Source: Trichopria drosophilae (Eukaryota; Arthropoda; Insecta; Hymenoptera; Diapriidae). From it: DNA of 64,000 bases. This document shows, piece after piece, positions 45,570-54,553 of this stretch (position 1 is its first letter; each line of letters starts with the position of its first letter). The notes beneath the pieces are model-generated. The model saw only the letters and a program-made list of their open reading frames with translations, did not search any database and was not told the origin of the DNA. The stretch is from NCBI GenBank assembly GCA_030407085.1, contig CM059584.1, positions 91,334,501 through 91,398,500 on the forward strand, given 5' to 3'. The position numbers and the translations under genes are program-made.

Positions 45570-45870
45570 AGATGAAGCAGCTATCTACAAAAAAAAACTC
45601 AAAAATCGTGTTTCTTTTTATTTTTGAAAATACAAATCGTACGAAAAAATGTCTCAAACAAAAAATGTAGTACGTAAAATTCTTTACAAAAAATTATCGA
45701 ACCATCGTAAAATTTGTTAAATTTTGTTGCTATCAGCATCGTATTTAAAGAAACTATAAAGTAAACGATTTTTTTTTTCAAGATAGCGACTTCAATTTGT
45801 TCGACCGCCAATTTTTAATGTCATATTCGTAATTAGGAGACAAAAATACGTCGAAAAATTTAAAGATTGT
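45570..45870 (+). repeat. Dispersed AT-rich repeat, partial copy 2
   Basis: It shares TTTTGAAAATACAAATCGTAC, TCAAACAAAAAATGTAG and TTCTTTACAAAAAA with the 22 and 47.8 kb copies. It also shares an AAGATAGCG...GTCATATTCG.ATT.AGGAG part with 62.1-62.2 kb. It lies downstream of the MULE in the same orientation as the copy upstream of it. Confidence 0.65.
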
Positions 45871-46309
45871 ACTCGTTCGCCGTTTTAACATGCCATTATT
45901 TTAAACCGTTACCGCTAAACACCGCTAGAAGGTGAGTACTCATCCAGCATGTTTTTTTTTCCGTTTTTTATGAAACTACAAATAATGCAACGCATATGGA
46001 TAATGTTAGCATACTTACGAGTACAACTCTTCTGTACTGAATAATGTTACAAGAAACGCTTATACAAAGATTTCTTATATTTTATATGATAATATCTGAC
46101 AATATGAAATTTGAAACATCTTTTTTTTCATTTTTACATTTTCTACATTTTTTGGTACTTTCAGTTTTTTTATTTTATATTTCCGATTTTTAACGTTAAT
46201 TTAATCAATACTTAATGTTATTTACTAAATTATTATTTGAATTTATTTATGTATTTAAATAAATAATTAATTTAATTAATTATTTATTTAAATACAAGCA
46301 GCATTAATT
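45871..46309. other. No gene recognised
   Basis: AT-rich, ends in a simple AATAAATTAATTAATT-type tract. Confidence 0.45.
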
Positions 46310-46693
46310 TATATAGTTGAATTCAATGTTCTGTGCGATTCCCAGCAAATAATCTTCAAGATTTCGAGTCTTATATTCTAGTACTATTTTTTTAATTCTT
46401 TCAGCCACCATAATATATTTTTTTTCCCCGAAGGTAACTGAAGCCGTGATATCAGCTGGTTGATTTTTAAATCGTTCAAACTTTGTTCCTTTTTTAGGAC
46501 GTGTATAAATTTCGAAATGGTCTTATAACTATAAATAATGGCTTGCACCTATCATTGAAGAAAAGGCTCTGTGCCAGCCTTCAATGACATTGTTCGTTGT
46601 AGGCCAGTCCTTTAATGTATACAAATACAAATTCCAGTGTCGTATTTGGAAATATGGCGCTCGCCTACCTCCGTTACGATTTGGACGTCCTAT

Positions 46694-47065
46694 CTACGTA
46701 CCCTCAAAATAATCAACTAGTGGACGCAAAATCATTTCATTTTCAACATCAAATGGCTGCTGCAGTAGGTTTTGAAATGCTTCAATTACATTTCGTACAT
46801 GAACAAAAGCAATGGCCATCAATTGACGTATTTGAAGTGCAAAATCAGGGTCGTGTACATACTGCGATCTTATATCCGGCAATGTTTGTATTTTCCGCCA
46901 TATGCATTGACCAAAGTGGAAGTGGCATCTTCGAATTATTATGCCTTCGAATGTTTCTTGAAAGAAATTAAATAAAGCAGGCTCGAAATCGGTCATAACT
47001 GAAATCAGATTCAAATTTGGTTGTAAACATATCAGTTGTTCAAGGACACGCATATAGTAAACCAA
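46694..47065 (-). pseudogene. MULE transposase core, second half
   Basis: The 123-residue frame carries VMTDFEPALFNFFQETFEG, with the second catalytic Asp at residue 26, and RRCHFHFGQCIWRKI, with the C-x-H box (residues 47-50) typical of MULE transposases (HFHF.Q...R). The frame ends in QPFDVENEMILRPLVDYFEG. C-terminal homology with NNVIEGWHRAF continues after a break. It would cut and join element ends; this copy is broken. Confidence 0.8.
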
Positions 47066-47336
47066 AAACTAGAGGAATAACGCATGGAACCGCATGTATT
47101 GTTAGCAGTTGCTGAAACAAGGGTGGCGCCGTTTTAAAAGTATCGTCAGCAAACCAGTGCGAGTTGGGCGCCGATAACAAGCGGAGATTGCGCACAGTTG
47201 AAAATAATATTATTCTATTTTGATCACCTGCACCACTGTCGAAAAGTAAAAAATCTTCGTTGCTTTCGATCTTTTCATAAGCTCCAGAAATCTCTAACTC
47301 ACTTAGAATTTGTGGGACAGCGGTAGATTCTGTCAT
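47040..47336 (-). pseudogene. MULE transposase core, first half
   Basis: NSHWFADDTFKTAPPLFQQL (residues 58-77) matches the W..DGTF box of MULE transposases, with catalytic Asp 64; the usual Gly after it is Asp here. LTIHAVPCVIPLVFGLLYA follows, the matching YP.VFAL strand. The frame overlaps the second-half frame by about 25 bases, so a single small indel separates them. Confidence 0.8.
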
Positions 47337-47373
47337 CGACTGCTTAACGCGTTGTATCTTTTTTTTTAAATCA

Positions 47374-47721
47374 CTAATTTATGGAAGTATGCTTGCAACC
47401 CCCTGAGAAATAAATCCCTGCCGTTGCTACCGAGATAGTTTGTCGCGTAGTTGACGTTGTTTGCTCAGCAGCTGTTTTACGCATATTTTCAACAACGATT
47501 TTAACTGCAATAGTGGAGGGCTTCGGTGTATGGTTATGCTCATTATTGTGGTAGTCTACATTATCACCTTTTGTATGAGCCCTTCCTCGGCATTTGAATG
47601 TGTTGTATTCACAGCATTTCCAATAAATTTTCTCATTTTTAGAGTAATCTTTCTCAAATATAAAACCTTCGTGAACAAGAAGATTCTTTCCACGACAACT
47701 CTGCACAAACGTTAATGACAT
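47374..47721 (-). pseudogene. FLYWCH zinc finger region of the MULE
   Basis: Starting at Met 29 of the longer frame (near 47721), the finger reads GFIFEKDYSKNEKIYWKC, with a C near residue 72 and HNNEHNHTP (H90, H92), fitting the FLYWCH pattern (F..Y...W.C....C.A......H.H). I chose Met 29 because residues before it are encoded by the adjacent dispersed repeat. Such fingers bind DNA at element ends. Confidence 0.75.
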
Positions 47722-47744
47722 GTTTATTATTAGGTCCTTAGGTC

Positions 47745-48290
47745 TGGACGAAGTATTGAATTTGGTCACTTCGGGCATAAAAATTACCCTATAGTTTTTC
47801 ATCAAATGTCGACGTTTCAGACCCTAAGGAGCCTAAATCAACAATAAAAAAATTTGTGTCCGTGTTCTTGTACGTACGTACGTCCGTACGTCCCGTTTTT
47901 TTGTCTCGCGATAACTCGCGAACGGATAAGCGTAATGACATAATTTTTTTTTAAATACGTGTCTTGGCATAACTTAGATCTGATTAGATTTTGGGGCAGA
48001 TCCATCCGCCCATTACTAAAAAAAATAGCCCCAATTAAGTTTCTTCCTAGTTTTTTGCATTTATTTTGAAAAATACAAATTTTATTAAAAAATGATTCAA
48101 ACAAAAAAGATAGAGCATTAAATTCTCTACAAAAAAGGTTCTATGCATTTTCTTCCTAAAGTGAACGATAATGCCATAAAAACTGGTTTAAAATGTTTAT
48201 GACTATTGTCTGAAATACTTCGGCTGGCCTGTTGTTGGAGTCGAAGTTTTGAAAATGCTCATTTTCAATTTTCATACATACAAGAAACAC
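47745..48290 (+). repeat. Dispersed AT-rich repeat, copy 3
   Basis: It is collinear with 22000-22570: the TCATCAAATGTCGACGTTTC box at about 47800, a (GTAC)n simple repeat (about 47871-47890), AACTTAGATCTGATTAG, CAAACAAAAAAGATAGAGCA, TTCTCTACAAAAAAGGTT and TGAAAATGCTCATTTTCA. It abuts the 5' side of the MULE transposase. Confidence 0.75.
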
Positions 48291-48857
48291 TATATTGTTG
48301 TAGCATATCTATCGAAGCCACTTGAACCTAAATATGATTGGACCCGCAAATATGAATATAATTTTATAATATAATTGAAAGCTGTTGGTAAACAAACGAG
48401 TATTAAGGAATAGCCGACCCTCCACTGGGTCGAAGTTTCTGAGCGAGCGAGGCACCACGCCTACACTAGGTTTTATATTAATTATGTTTATATACTAAAT
48501 GTTACAACAAATTGAATATTTCTTATTTTTTATTGTTAGGCGTTAAATGGTATGGTAGTTTCAAAATCTTGCATTCATGAAAAAAGTTATTTAATAATAT
48601 TATGACGTGGAAAGTGTTCGTGATAAAGAGAAATATTTATAATTAGACGCGGATCTTCCGCTATTGATCATTGCGCTTTCAAATTCGGAATAATGTTCAA
48701 TTTACCGCGTCTAGTGTCCAGAATGTCCGACTGTTTGCATCCCCACTCTACGCTTATCAACCAACGATTGAATTATATGTTAATTCGCAGTGCATTGCGT
48801 CAGCGTCGTTAATTAAAAAAACTTTCAAAGCATTTTAATTTCGATAGATAAAACCAG
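48291..48857. other. No gene recognised
   Basis: AT-rich, balanced toward the right end; no motif. Confidence 0.45.
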
Positions 48858-49096
48858 GTGTCCCGTCAATTAACCCTGCAACTATTTAAATTTGAATACA
48901 GCGGCGTCGGTGAAAACGATGGCGCTGACGATGATGATGACGATTACGATGATGATTCTGATTTGAGTCAAATTTGCCGGCATTTTCACTGTCATTATCA
49001 TAATCGACCCATGCAAAATGTAACCATAACAAGTTTCAGAAATTTATCCGAACTTATGATTCACTATTTTCCCTATGGCAGGCGGCAACGTGCAAG
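48858..49096 (+). other. Start of a 319-residue frame, possibly coding
   Basis: The plus frame that runs through the array starts here, with an Asp-rich part (DDDDDDYDDDSD, near residues 25-36) encoded by GATGATGAC repeats, and then unremarkable residues. The rest of the frame lies in the palindrome. I see no domain and think the frame is an accident of the repeats, but the upstream part cannot be excluded as a small exon. Confidence 0.2.
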
Positions 49097-49923
49097 GGGA
49101 GGTATTTCTGTGGGAGCAATGTATACCGCTTCATTAGTTCTACTTATTTCGAATAGCCGAGAGAGTGCTAGTGTCGCTGTTTACTCATTTATATTTCTTT
49201 ATTTATTAATCTTGCGTATTTTGAGTCTATGCGCGCGCGATGATGATCACGATGATCATGACAATGATCATGACGATTATGATATTTGTTATGGTCATGA
49301 TCATGGTCATAATCAACGTCATGATCATAGTCGTCATGATAATCATCATGATCATTGCCATGATAATCGTCATCATCATTGCCATAATCATTGGCATGAT
49401 CATTCCCATGATACTCGTCATGATCAATGTCATGGTCATAATCGTCATGATCATTCCCATGATAATTGTCATGATCAAAGTCATGGTCATAATCGTCATG
49501 ATAATCGCCATGATCATCATGGTCATGATAATCGCCGTGATCAGCATAGTCATAATCATGGTCATGATCATTCTCATGATCATTGTCATTATCAACGTCA
49601 TGGTCATAATCTCCATGAGCATCGTCATGATCATAATCGTCATGATAATCGTCATGATCATCATGGTCATGACCATTATCATTGTCATGATCATGGTCAT
49701 GATCATTGTCATGGGCATCGTCATGATCATTGTCTTGGGCATCGTCATGATCATTGTCATGATCATCGTGATCATCATCGCGTGCGCATAAACTCAAAAA
49801 CGCAATATAATAAATAAAGAGATAAAAATGAATAAATAGCGAAGTTAGCGCTCTCTCGGGTACTCGAAATAAGTGGAACTAATGAAGAAGCGGTACACAT
49901 TTCTCCCATAGAATTACCTCCCC
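49097..49923. repeat. 827-bp palindrome around a CATGATCATGGT-type array
   Basis: The outer parts (49097-49229 and 49788-49923) are an inverted pair: GGGGAGGTA, then TGTA(T/-)ACCGCTTC, TTATTTCGA, GAGAGAGTGCTA and GTCTATGCGCGC find their complements on the right. Between them, 49230-49790 is a tandem array of CATGATCAT, GGTCATAAT and CGTCATGAT words that is itself largely self-complementary. All reading frames that avoid stops (plus HDN/HDH repeats, minus DHDND repeats, and Met-Ile-Met-Thr repeats) follow from the repeat unit. It is best seen as a foldback element or hairpin satellite, not as genes. Confidence 0.85.
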
Positions 49924-50175
49924 TGTGGGGGCGTCGGACGGAGAAATGACAGATGAGAGCGTCACGGGCGAAGAATTGTCCCCATGGGATATAACATTTT
50001 TGCAGAAGAGGTAACATTGAGAATGATTAATACTTTACATGTACTAAATAGAAAGAAAATTTACGCTAATTAATTATATTAGTAAGTAAATTCATTACAC
50101 AGACATTATATTCATTATCCATAAATATGGGTGATTTTCAAAAAAGTTGTAATTTTGCGATCTATTGTGAAAAAT
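49924..50175. other. Short AT-rich spacer
   Basis: Nothing recognised. Confidence 0.5.
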
Positions 50176-50330
50176 TATGCCCGACGCGGCAGACGGTGCG
50201 GTGACGTAGCCTACGGGTAAGTGTCAGATAGGGAAGTGGCAGACGGGGACGTGGCATACGGGGAAATTTCAGACGGTGACGTATCGTTCGGGGAAGTGTT
50301 CAGACGGGGAAATGGTATACGGGGAATCGT
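50176..50330 (+). repeat. 15-bp minisatellite
   Basis: About nine imperfect copies of GTGGCAGACGGGGAC-type units follow each other. Alternate units end in GGGAA or GGGAC, giving a 30-base higher-order unit. The plus frame starting at 50221 therefore encodes repeated DGDVAYGEIS-type residues without evident function. Confidence 0.85.
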
Positions 50331-51408
50331 CATAGAATCGTTTACTTGGCGCTGGGTAAAAGTCTCTCTCCTTGCGCCAGTGTTGGGGAGACTGTTCCCG
50401 TTTCCCGAAAATTGCTTGCGATTAGAGTTTGCGACTTTGCGTCTAGAGATTTTTGTATATCAGTGCTTTCGTTATGGAATGATCTATTTAATTTATCGTA
50501 TTTTGCAAAGGGATCACGTGTACCATCAAATGTGTAGTTAATTTCAGATAGAGAAAAAAAGCTGAGTCTTGAGTAGAGCTATTACTATCTTCCGAAGAGT
50601 TATCGAGCGGCTTATTTATTATTTTATTTTTCCTATCGCTTTTTAAACCTGGGCGTAGAATTGCTTTTTTCTCATCTTCGGATAAATCTTTTGTGTTGCT
50701 ACGAGTGGTTTTCGACATGAGGGGTCATTTAAAGGAAAATTTTGTATTTATTATATTGAAATATATTTATTGACTTATATATGTATGTAAAATTTTACAA
50801 AAATTATGACCGACAGTTTGGCGCGAGGAAGAATTTAATTTAAAGCAATTACTTTTATTTGTTCCGTCTCCATTTGGTTATCGTAATTAGTTGTAGATTT
50901 TCTCCTAGGCATTACGATTGCTACCGGTCTTATTTTTTTTATTGATTACCGTTTTTTTTGTTTATTTCTGTTTGGATCTGATGCAGCCTTTTGACTCCTT
51001 TTTTTAATAGCTGTGCTGCATCCGTGGTGGATGCTAGACTATCTACTATTTTTTGGTTGAATATTTTTTATTTATCTCTTTCAGTATTAAGTTTTCCAGA
51101 CTTTTACTATTCATCTAAAAAAATTACATGTATATTATTATTAGCAATTTTATTATGTTGCTGACTCGAAATTGGCAATTTTAGTTCTCGTTATCCTGAT
51201 TCAGAAATTGTTATTGAGACATTGAAGTGCGTTTCAGAAAAATGTTATTTACAATTACACTCACTTCCAATGATATTGACAAAATATAATATAATTTGCA
51301 GTGTGTATGCGATTTCAGACCATTGCAGCCGCAATACAGCGACTTCCAACAATTCGAATTTCAGAAGATATTTTTTTTTTTAAATAAGGTATTTTTAAGT
51401 TTGAAAGA
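50331..51408. other. No gene recognised
   Basis: 50.34-50.55 kb is balanced, then AT-rich. The minus frame 50718-50488 (76 residues, Ser/Lys/Asn-rich) has no motif. Confidence 0.45.
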
Positions 51409-52072
51409 CTTCTACTAAGGTGCGGGTCGAGCAAATAAACTATTCAAAATCGGTTCAAACAACGTTTATTTAATTTTATTAAGGATGGAGAGGAAGGGGG
51501 TGAGGAGATTTTGAAGGGAAAATCGGGTTTTGATGCTTGCGACTGCGCGAGCTCGACTCCGTAACAAAAAAAAAGAACCGATTTTAATTAGAGCCTGTTA
51601 TGATAAATTTGGTTAATGTTACTGAATAAGGGGAAGAGGGGGCGTGATGAATAATAACAAAACATAATCGGTACAAAATAAAAAAACCACGCGGTCCTAA
51701 CTGTCCCTACTGAAATGTGAGACCAAGCCGGTTTCGTGAAACCGTCGGAGTCCCGAACTTCACTAAGAAAAAAAAAGATTCCCTAAGGTGTGGTCTGCCT
51801 TTTTAATGGACAAATACAAAAAAAGGTTACTAGGGTAGACGTTCACACATTCGTCTCAGTTAAAAAAAATATAAAAATAAAACCAATTTCAGTCTACGAT
51901 GGTGTACTGACTAAATTTATTCAGAGATTGACGCCGTGGCTCGGCTCAGTAGGGGGTGCCACGGGGCCTAAGGTTAGTGAAAGAGAAAGATCTAGAATAT
52001 TAAAACAAAGTGGTTTCTTACCCTTTTATAAAGTTGTTTCCTGCACGCGATGAGATGGTGGTTTTGACAGCG
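51409..52072 (-). repeat. LTR-like dispersed repeat, copy 2, with extra 230 bases
   Basis: It matches 36713-37152 closely on both sides of an additional segment at about 51.65-51.89 kb. The end of that segment (TTCCCTAAGGTGT...ACACATTCGTCTCA) resembles 53882-53962. The extra part is bounded by AATAAAAC-like words, so it is either an insertion here or a deletion in copy 1. Confidence 0.65.
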
Positions 52073-53421
52073 CCTATGGTGCCACGACCGAACGGGATGA
52101 ATCCTACGAGCCGGGAATGCCGGGTATTGCCATTGAATCGGGTGAATTAGTGACCCGTTGTCGTGACGTGGATATGGTGCTGCGGGGCTGCAGTATTTGA
52201 CACTGCGAGCAAATCGGGTCAATGATTCGGGTCGTCCCTGGTAGCGTAGATCCTGTGTCGCTGACTCGGTACTGGTTCCCTCGCTCTCTGGACCTATAGA
52301 GTTTTTTGTGGAGTGGATGCGACCTTTTAAATGTTTTTTTCGACTGGAACATGAAGTCTTGGAGCGAGGTGTTGCCGATAGGGTTTTTTTTAGAAGAAAG
52401 GAGCTGAATATTGATCGTATATGTTGTTAATAATGTTGCTGCAATTTTTGAGTTTTACATATATTAGTTCTTGATCTTATTTCAAGTGTAAAATTAAAAC
52501 AAAGATGAATCGGGTAGTTGTATCATGTGTTCATCCCGAGTTACAATCGATTTTGTTTGCAACGAGTTTATTTATTGTTTTGTTGCAACTACCGATCACC
52601 TTTATTAAAATCTTTTGACAATGGAATTGATGTACTGCTATCTTACATTCATTCGCTGGCCTTTTCCAAACATTACGACGCTCGAAATCTTATTCATAAT
52701 TTAAATAGTTACGCGTACAACATTGTTCGTACAAAAGTAATATTTTTAATCGCAAGAGACATGATGTCGATTTCGTAAAAAATTGAAAATTGTGGTGTAT
52801 GTTTGTTGGCAAATCAATTATTAAATATTTCTTAATTAATAAATCTGTCATTATAATTTGAGAAATTTAATGTTCACTTGTGCAATATTCGATATTTCAT
52901 TTTGTTGTTACAATGACTCTGTAGCTTAGATATTATGTAAATGGATCTGCTATAATATTTCAAAATAGAAAAGGAGTTTTAATCTGTTTTGTAACAATTC
53001 TATAAATGATTACTTTAATTGATTTATTTAGTATTTCAATATTTAAATAACAAATCGTTTGCAATATTTAATTTCTATTGTACGTGAATCTATTTTTCTA
53101 ATTTATTTAATATGCTATTTATTTGTAATAATTCAACAGTCGAGTTGTTCTCATTATTATATTGCAGACGTAATTTTATAGAACAAAGTAGGATTCTAAA
53201 TGATAAGCTATTTGTTTTTCCTTATACATAGTTAATAATTTTCTGTATTCGTGTTTGGTATCAAAATGTTCAGGAGTTCATTGCGGTTTTCATTTTGTAA
53301 TTATTGTATCAATTGTCGTTACTGATTATGAAAAATATTTCGTTGTTTTACTGTTACAGAAACCCTCATCGGTTTCCAACGTAAGTCATAAAGTTCAAGT
53401 TTGTACATGTGGTCTTTATCG
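52073..53421. other. No gene recognised
   Basis: 52.07-52.36 kb has minus open stretches (52352-52104 and 52222-51992) rich in Arg, Ser and Pro that could be retroelement tail sequence. 52.4-53.4 kb is AT-rich. Confidence 0.35.
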
Positions 53422-53775
53422 TTACCGTGTGGAAAACCGATGCAAGACGTTTTCACGGAAAATCGTCGCCATCGTTTTACTATAGAGTTTGATCGTTCTT
53501 CTAGTTTTACATTTATTGCTTACGTCGATGGGTGGTTTGTATGTGGGCTTGTGTCCACGATACTGTTCGGATTCTTTGGGCAGAAAAATAATCGGTTGGT
53601 TTTGGGATGCAGATTTCTTACTCATCGTCGATATTGTGGAAATCTCAGTTGAGGAGGTTCTATTGTCGGTAATAGATTTTTCATTGATGTTGAAGGTATT
53701 TGATGGACGTCGATAAGGAAGAGTTTCGGGTTTTGTCCATAGGTGTAGTAAGTGTCTGTCTGTTGCGAATGCCAT
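53422..53775 (-). CDS. Unrecognised 117-residue frame, perhaps gag-like
   Basis: The frame is rich in Ser, Thr, Lys and Arg (for example SKKSASQNQPIIFLPKESEQ). It lies between two LTR-like blocks that share TTCCCTAAGGTGT sequence. I see no zinc knuckle or capsid motif. It may be the gag start of a decayed LTR element, or chance. Confidence 0.3.
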   Translation of the reverse strand: MAFATDRHLLHLWTKPETLPYRRPSNTFNINEKSITDNRTSSTEISTISTMSKKSASQNQPIIFLPKESEQYRGHKPTYKPPIDVSNKCKTRRTIKLYSKTMATIFRENVLHRFSTR

Positions 53776-54071
53776 AATAGTGGGTTGGTGTCGGTCGGTT
53801 ACAGGGATGTAACATCACAACATCCGGTCCCCCGTAGGTTCCCGATCGAGTGTGCAAATAATCGATCACTAAATGAAAAAAATGTTCCCTAAGGTGTTAA
53901 TTTCTTTGTATGGTATGTGAAAGAGATTAACACATTCGTTTCAAAAAAATAAAAAAATAAAAAAATAGAATAATTTAATATTTAAGTGAACTCGTCTCTT
54001 TTCGGACGTAATAGAGGAAGGATATGTTAGTTAGGGAATAAACAATGGTAACTTACTCTTCTGTGTGTGTG
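53776..54071. repeat. LTR-like fragment and spacer
   Basis: 53882-53962 shares the TTCCCTAAGGTG...CACATTCGT(T/C)TC block with 51.78-51.87 kb. Nothing else is recognised. Confidence 0.4.
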
Positions 54072-54216
54072 GAGAGCTTCTTCCCGTCGACGGTCCGTCG
54101 AGATGGCGGCTTGGTGAAGTGCGCAGTAGGTTTCGACGCCGGAAAACTGTCCGATACTGCGTTGGTGGCGAGCTTCTTTCCGTAGATGGTCCGTCGAGAT
54201 GCCGGGTTGTTGAGAT
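54072..54216. repeat. Partial tandem repeat, period about 96
   Basis: GAGCTTCTTCCCGTCGACGG TCCGTCGAGATG at about 54072 is repeated near 54168 with a few changes (TTCCGTAGATGG). The intervening part contains GGTTTCGACGCCGGAAAACT, also present at 36.37 kb. Confidence 0.65.
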
Positions 54217-54397
54217 GGAAAGGGTACCCTGTGTTTCCTTTTTGGTTTAAACTCGCAAACTTTGGAACGACGGTCCACTTACGGGCCAGTTTAACTGGCG
54301 GACCGGGGTTGGTTTATTGCAATATTCCCTATGCGAAATAAGGGACGAATAGGTCAGCCGTTTCTTCTGGGTTAGGAGATGGAATTTTTGGGGAGCA

Positions 54398-54553
54398 CTT
54401 CGGACGTTCAGACCGAAGAGACAGATATGATATTCCGACGTTCAGACGGAATATCCGGAAAGGAAAGAGGAAGGATCGTGCGAAGCTGACCTAAGTAGCT
54501 TACGTCACGAGGTAGGTTTAGAAAAAGATATTCCGATATTCAGACTGAAATAT
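54398..54553. other. Three hairpins sharing a nine-base loop
   Basis: Hairpin 1: stem CTTCGG/CCGAAG (54398-54403/54413-54418). Hairpin 2: stem ATATTCCG/CGGAATAT (54430-54437/54447-54454). Both have the loop ACGTTCAGA. Hairpin 3 at 54528-54553 has loop ATATTCAGA and an imperfect stem (ATATTCCG against CTGAAATAT, one mismatch, one wobble, one extra base). The stems of 1 and 2 differ in sequence yet pair perfectly while the loop is identical, which is the pattern expected of a conserved RNA or DNA structure. Confidence 0.6.

Larger units (their letters stand above)
46310..47735 (-). mobile_element. MULE-type DNA transposon with FLYWCH transposase, broken
   Basis: The parts are on the minus strand: a FLYWCH finger (about 47695-47525), the first catalytic region (47130), the second region with a CHFH box (about 46990-46915), and a C-terminal part with NNVIEGWHRAF (about 46600-46567) carrying the third acidic residue. 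Frameshifts near 47.35 and 47.05 kb split the frames. No terminal inverted repeats could be identified; direct copies of a dispersed repeat lie on both sides. Confidence 0.85.

Noticed and set aside
49189..49817. Long frames on both strands (His/Asp-rich plus, Asp/His/Asn-rich minus, Met/Ile/Thr-rich on both) as metal-binding proteins
   Set aside because: All arise from one stop-free, nearly palindromic repeat unit; no unique coding part or start context supports them.
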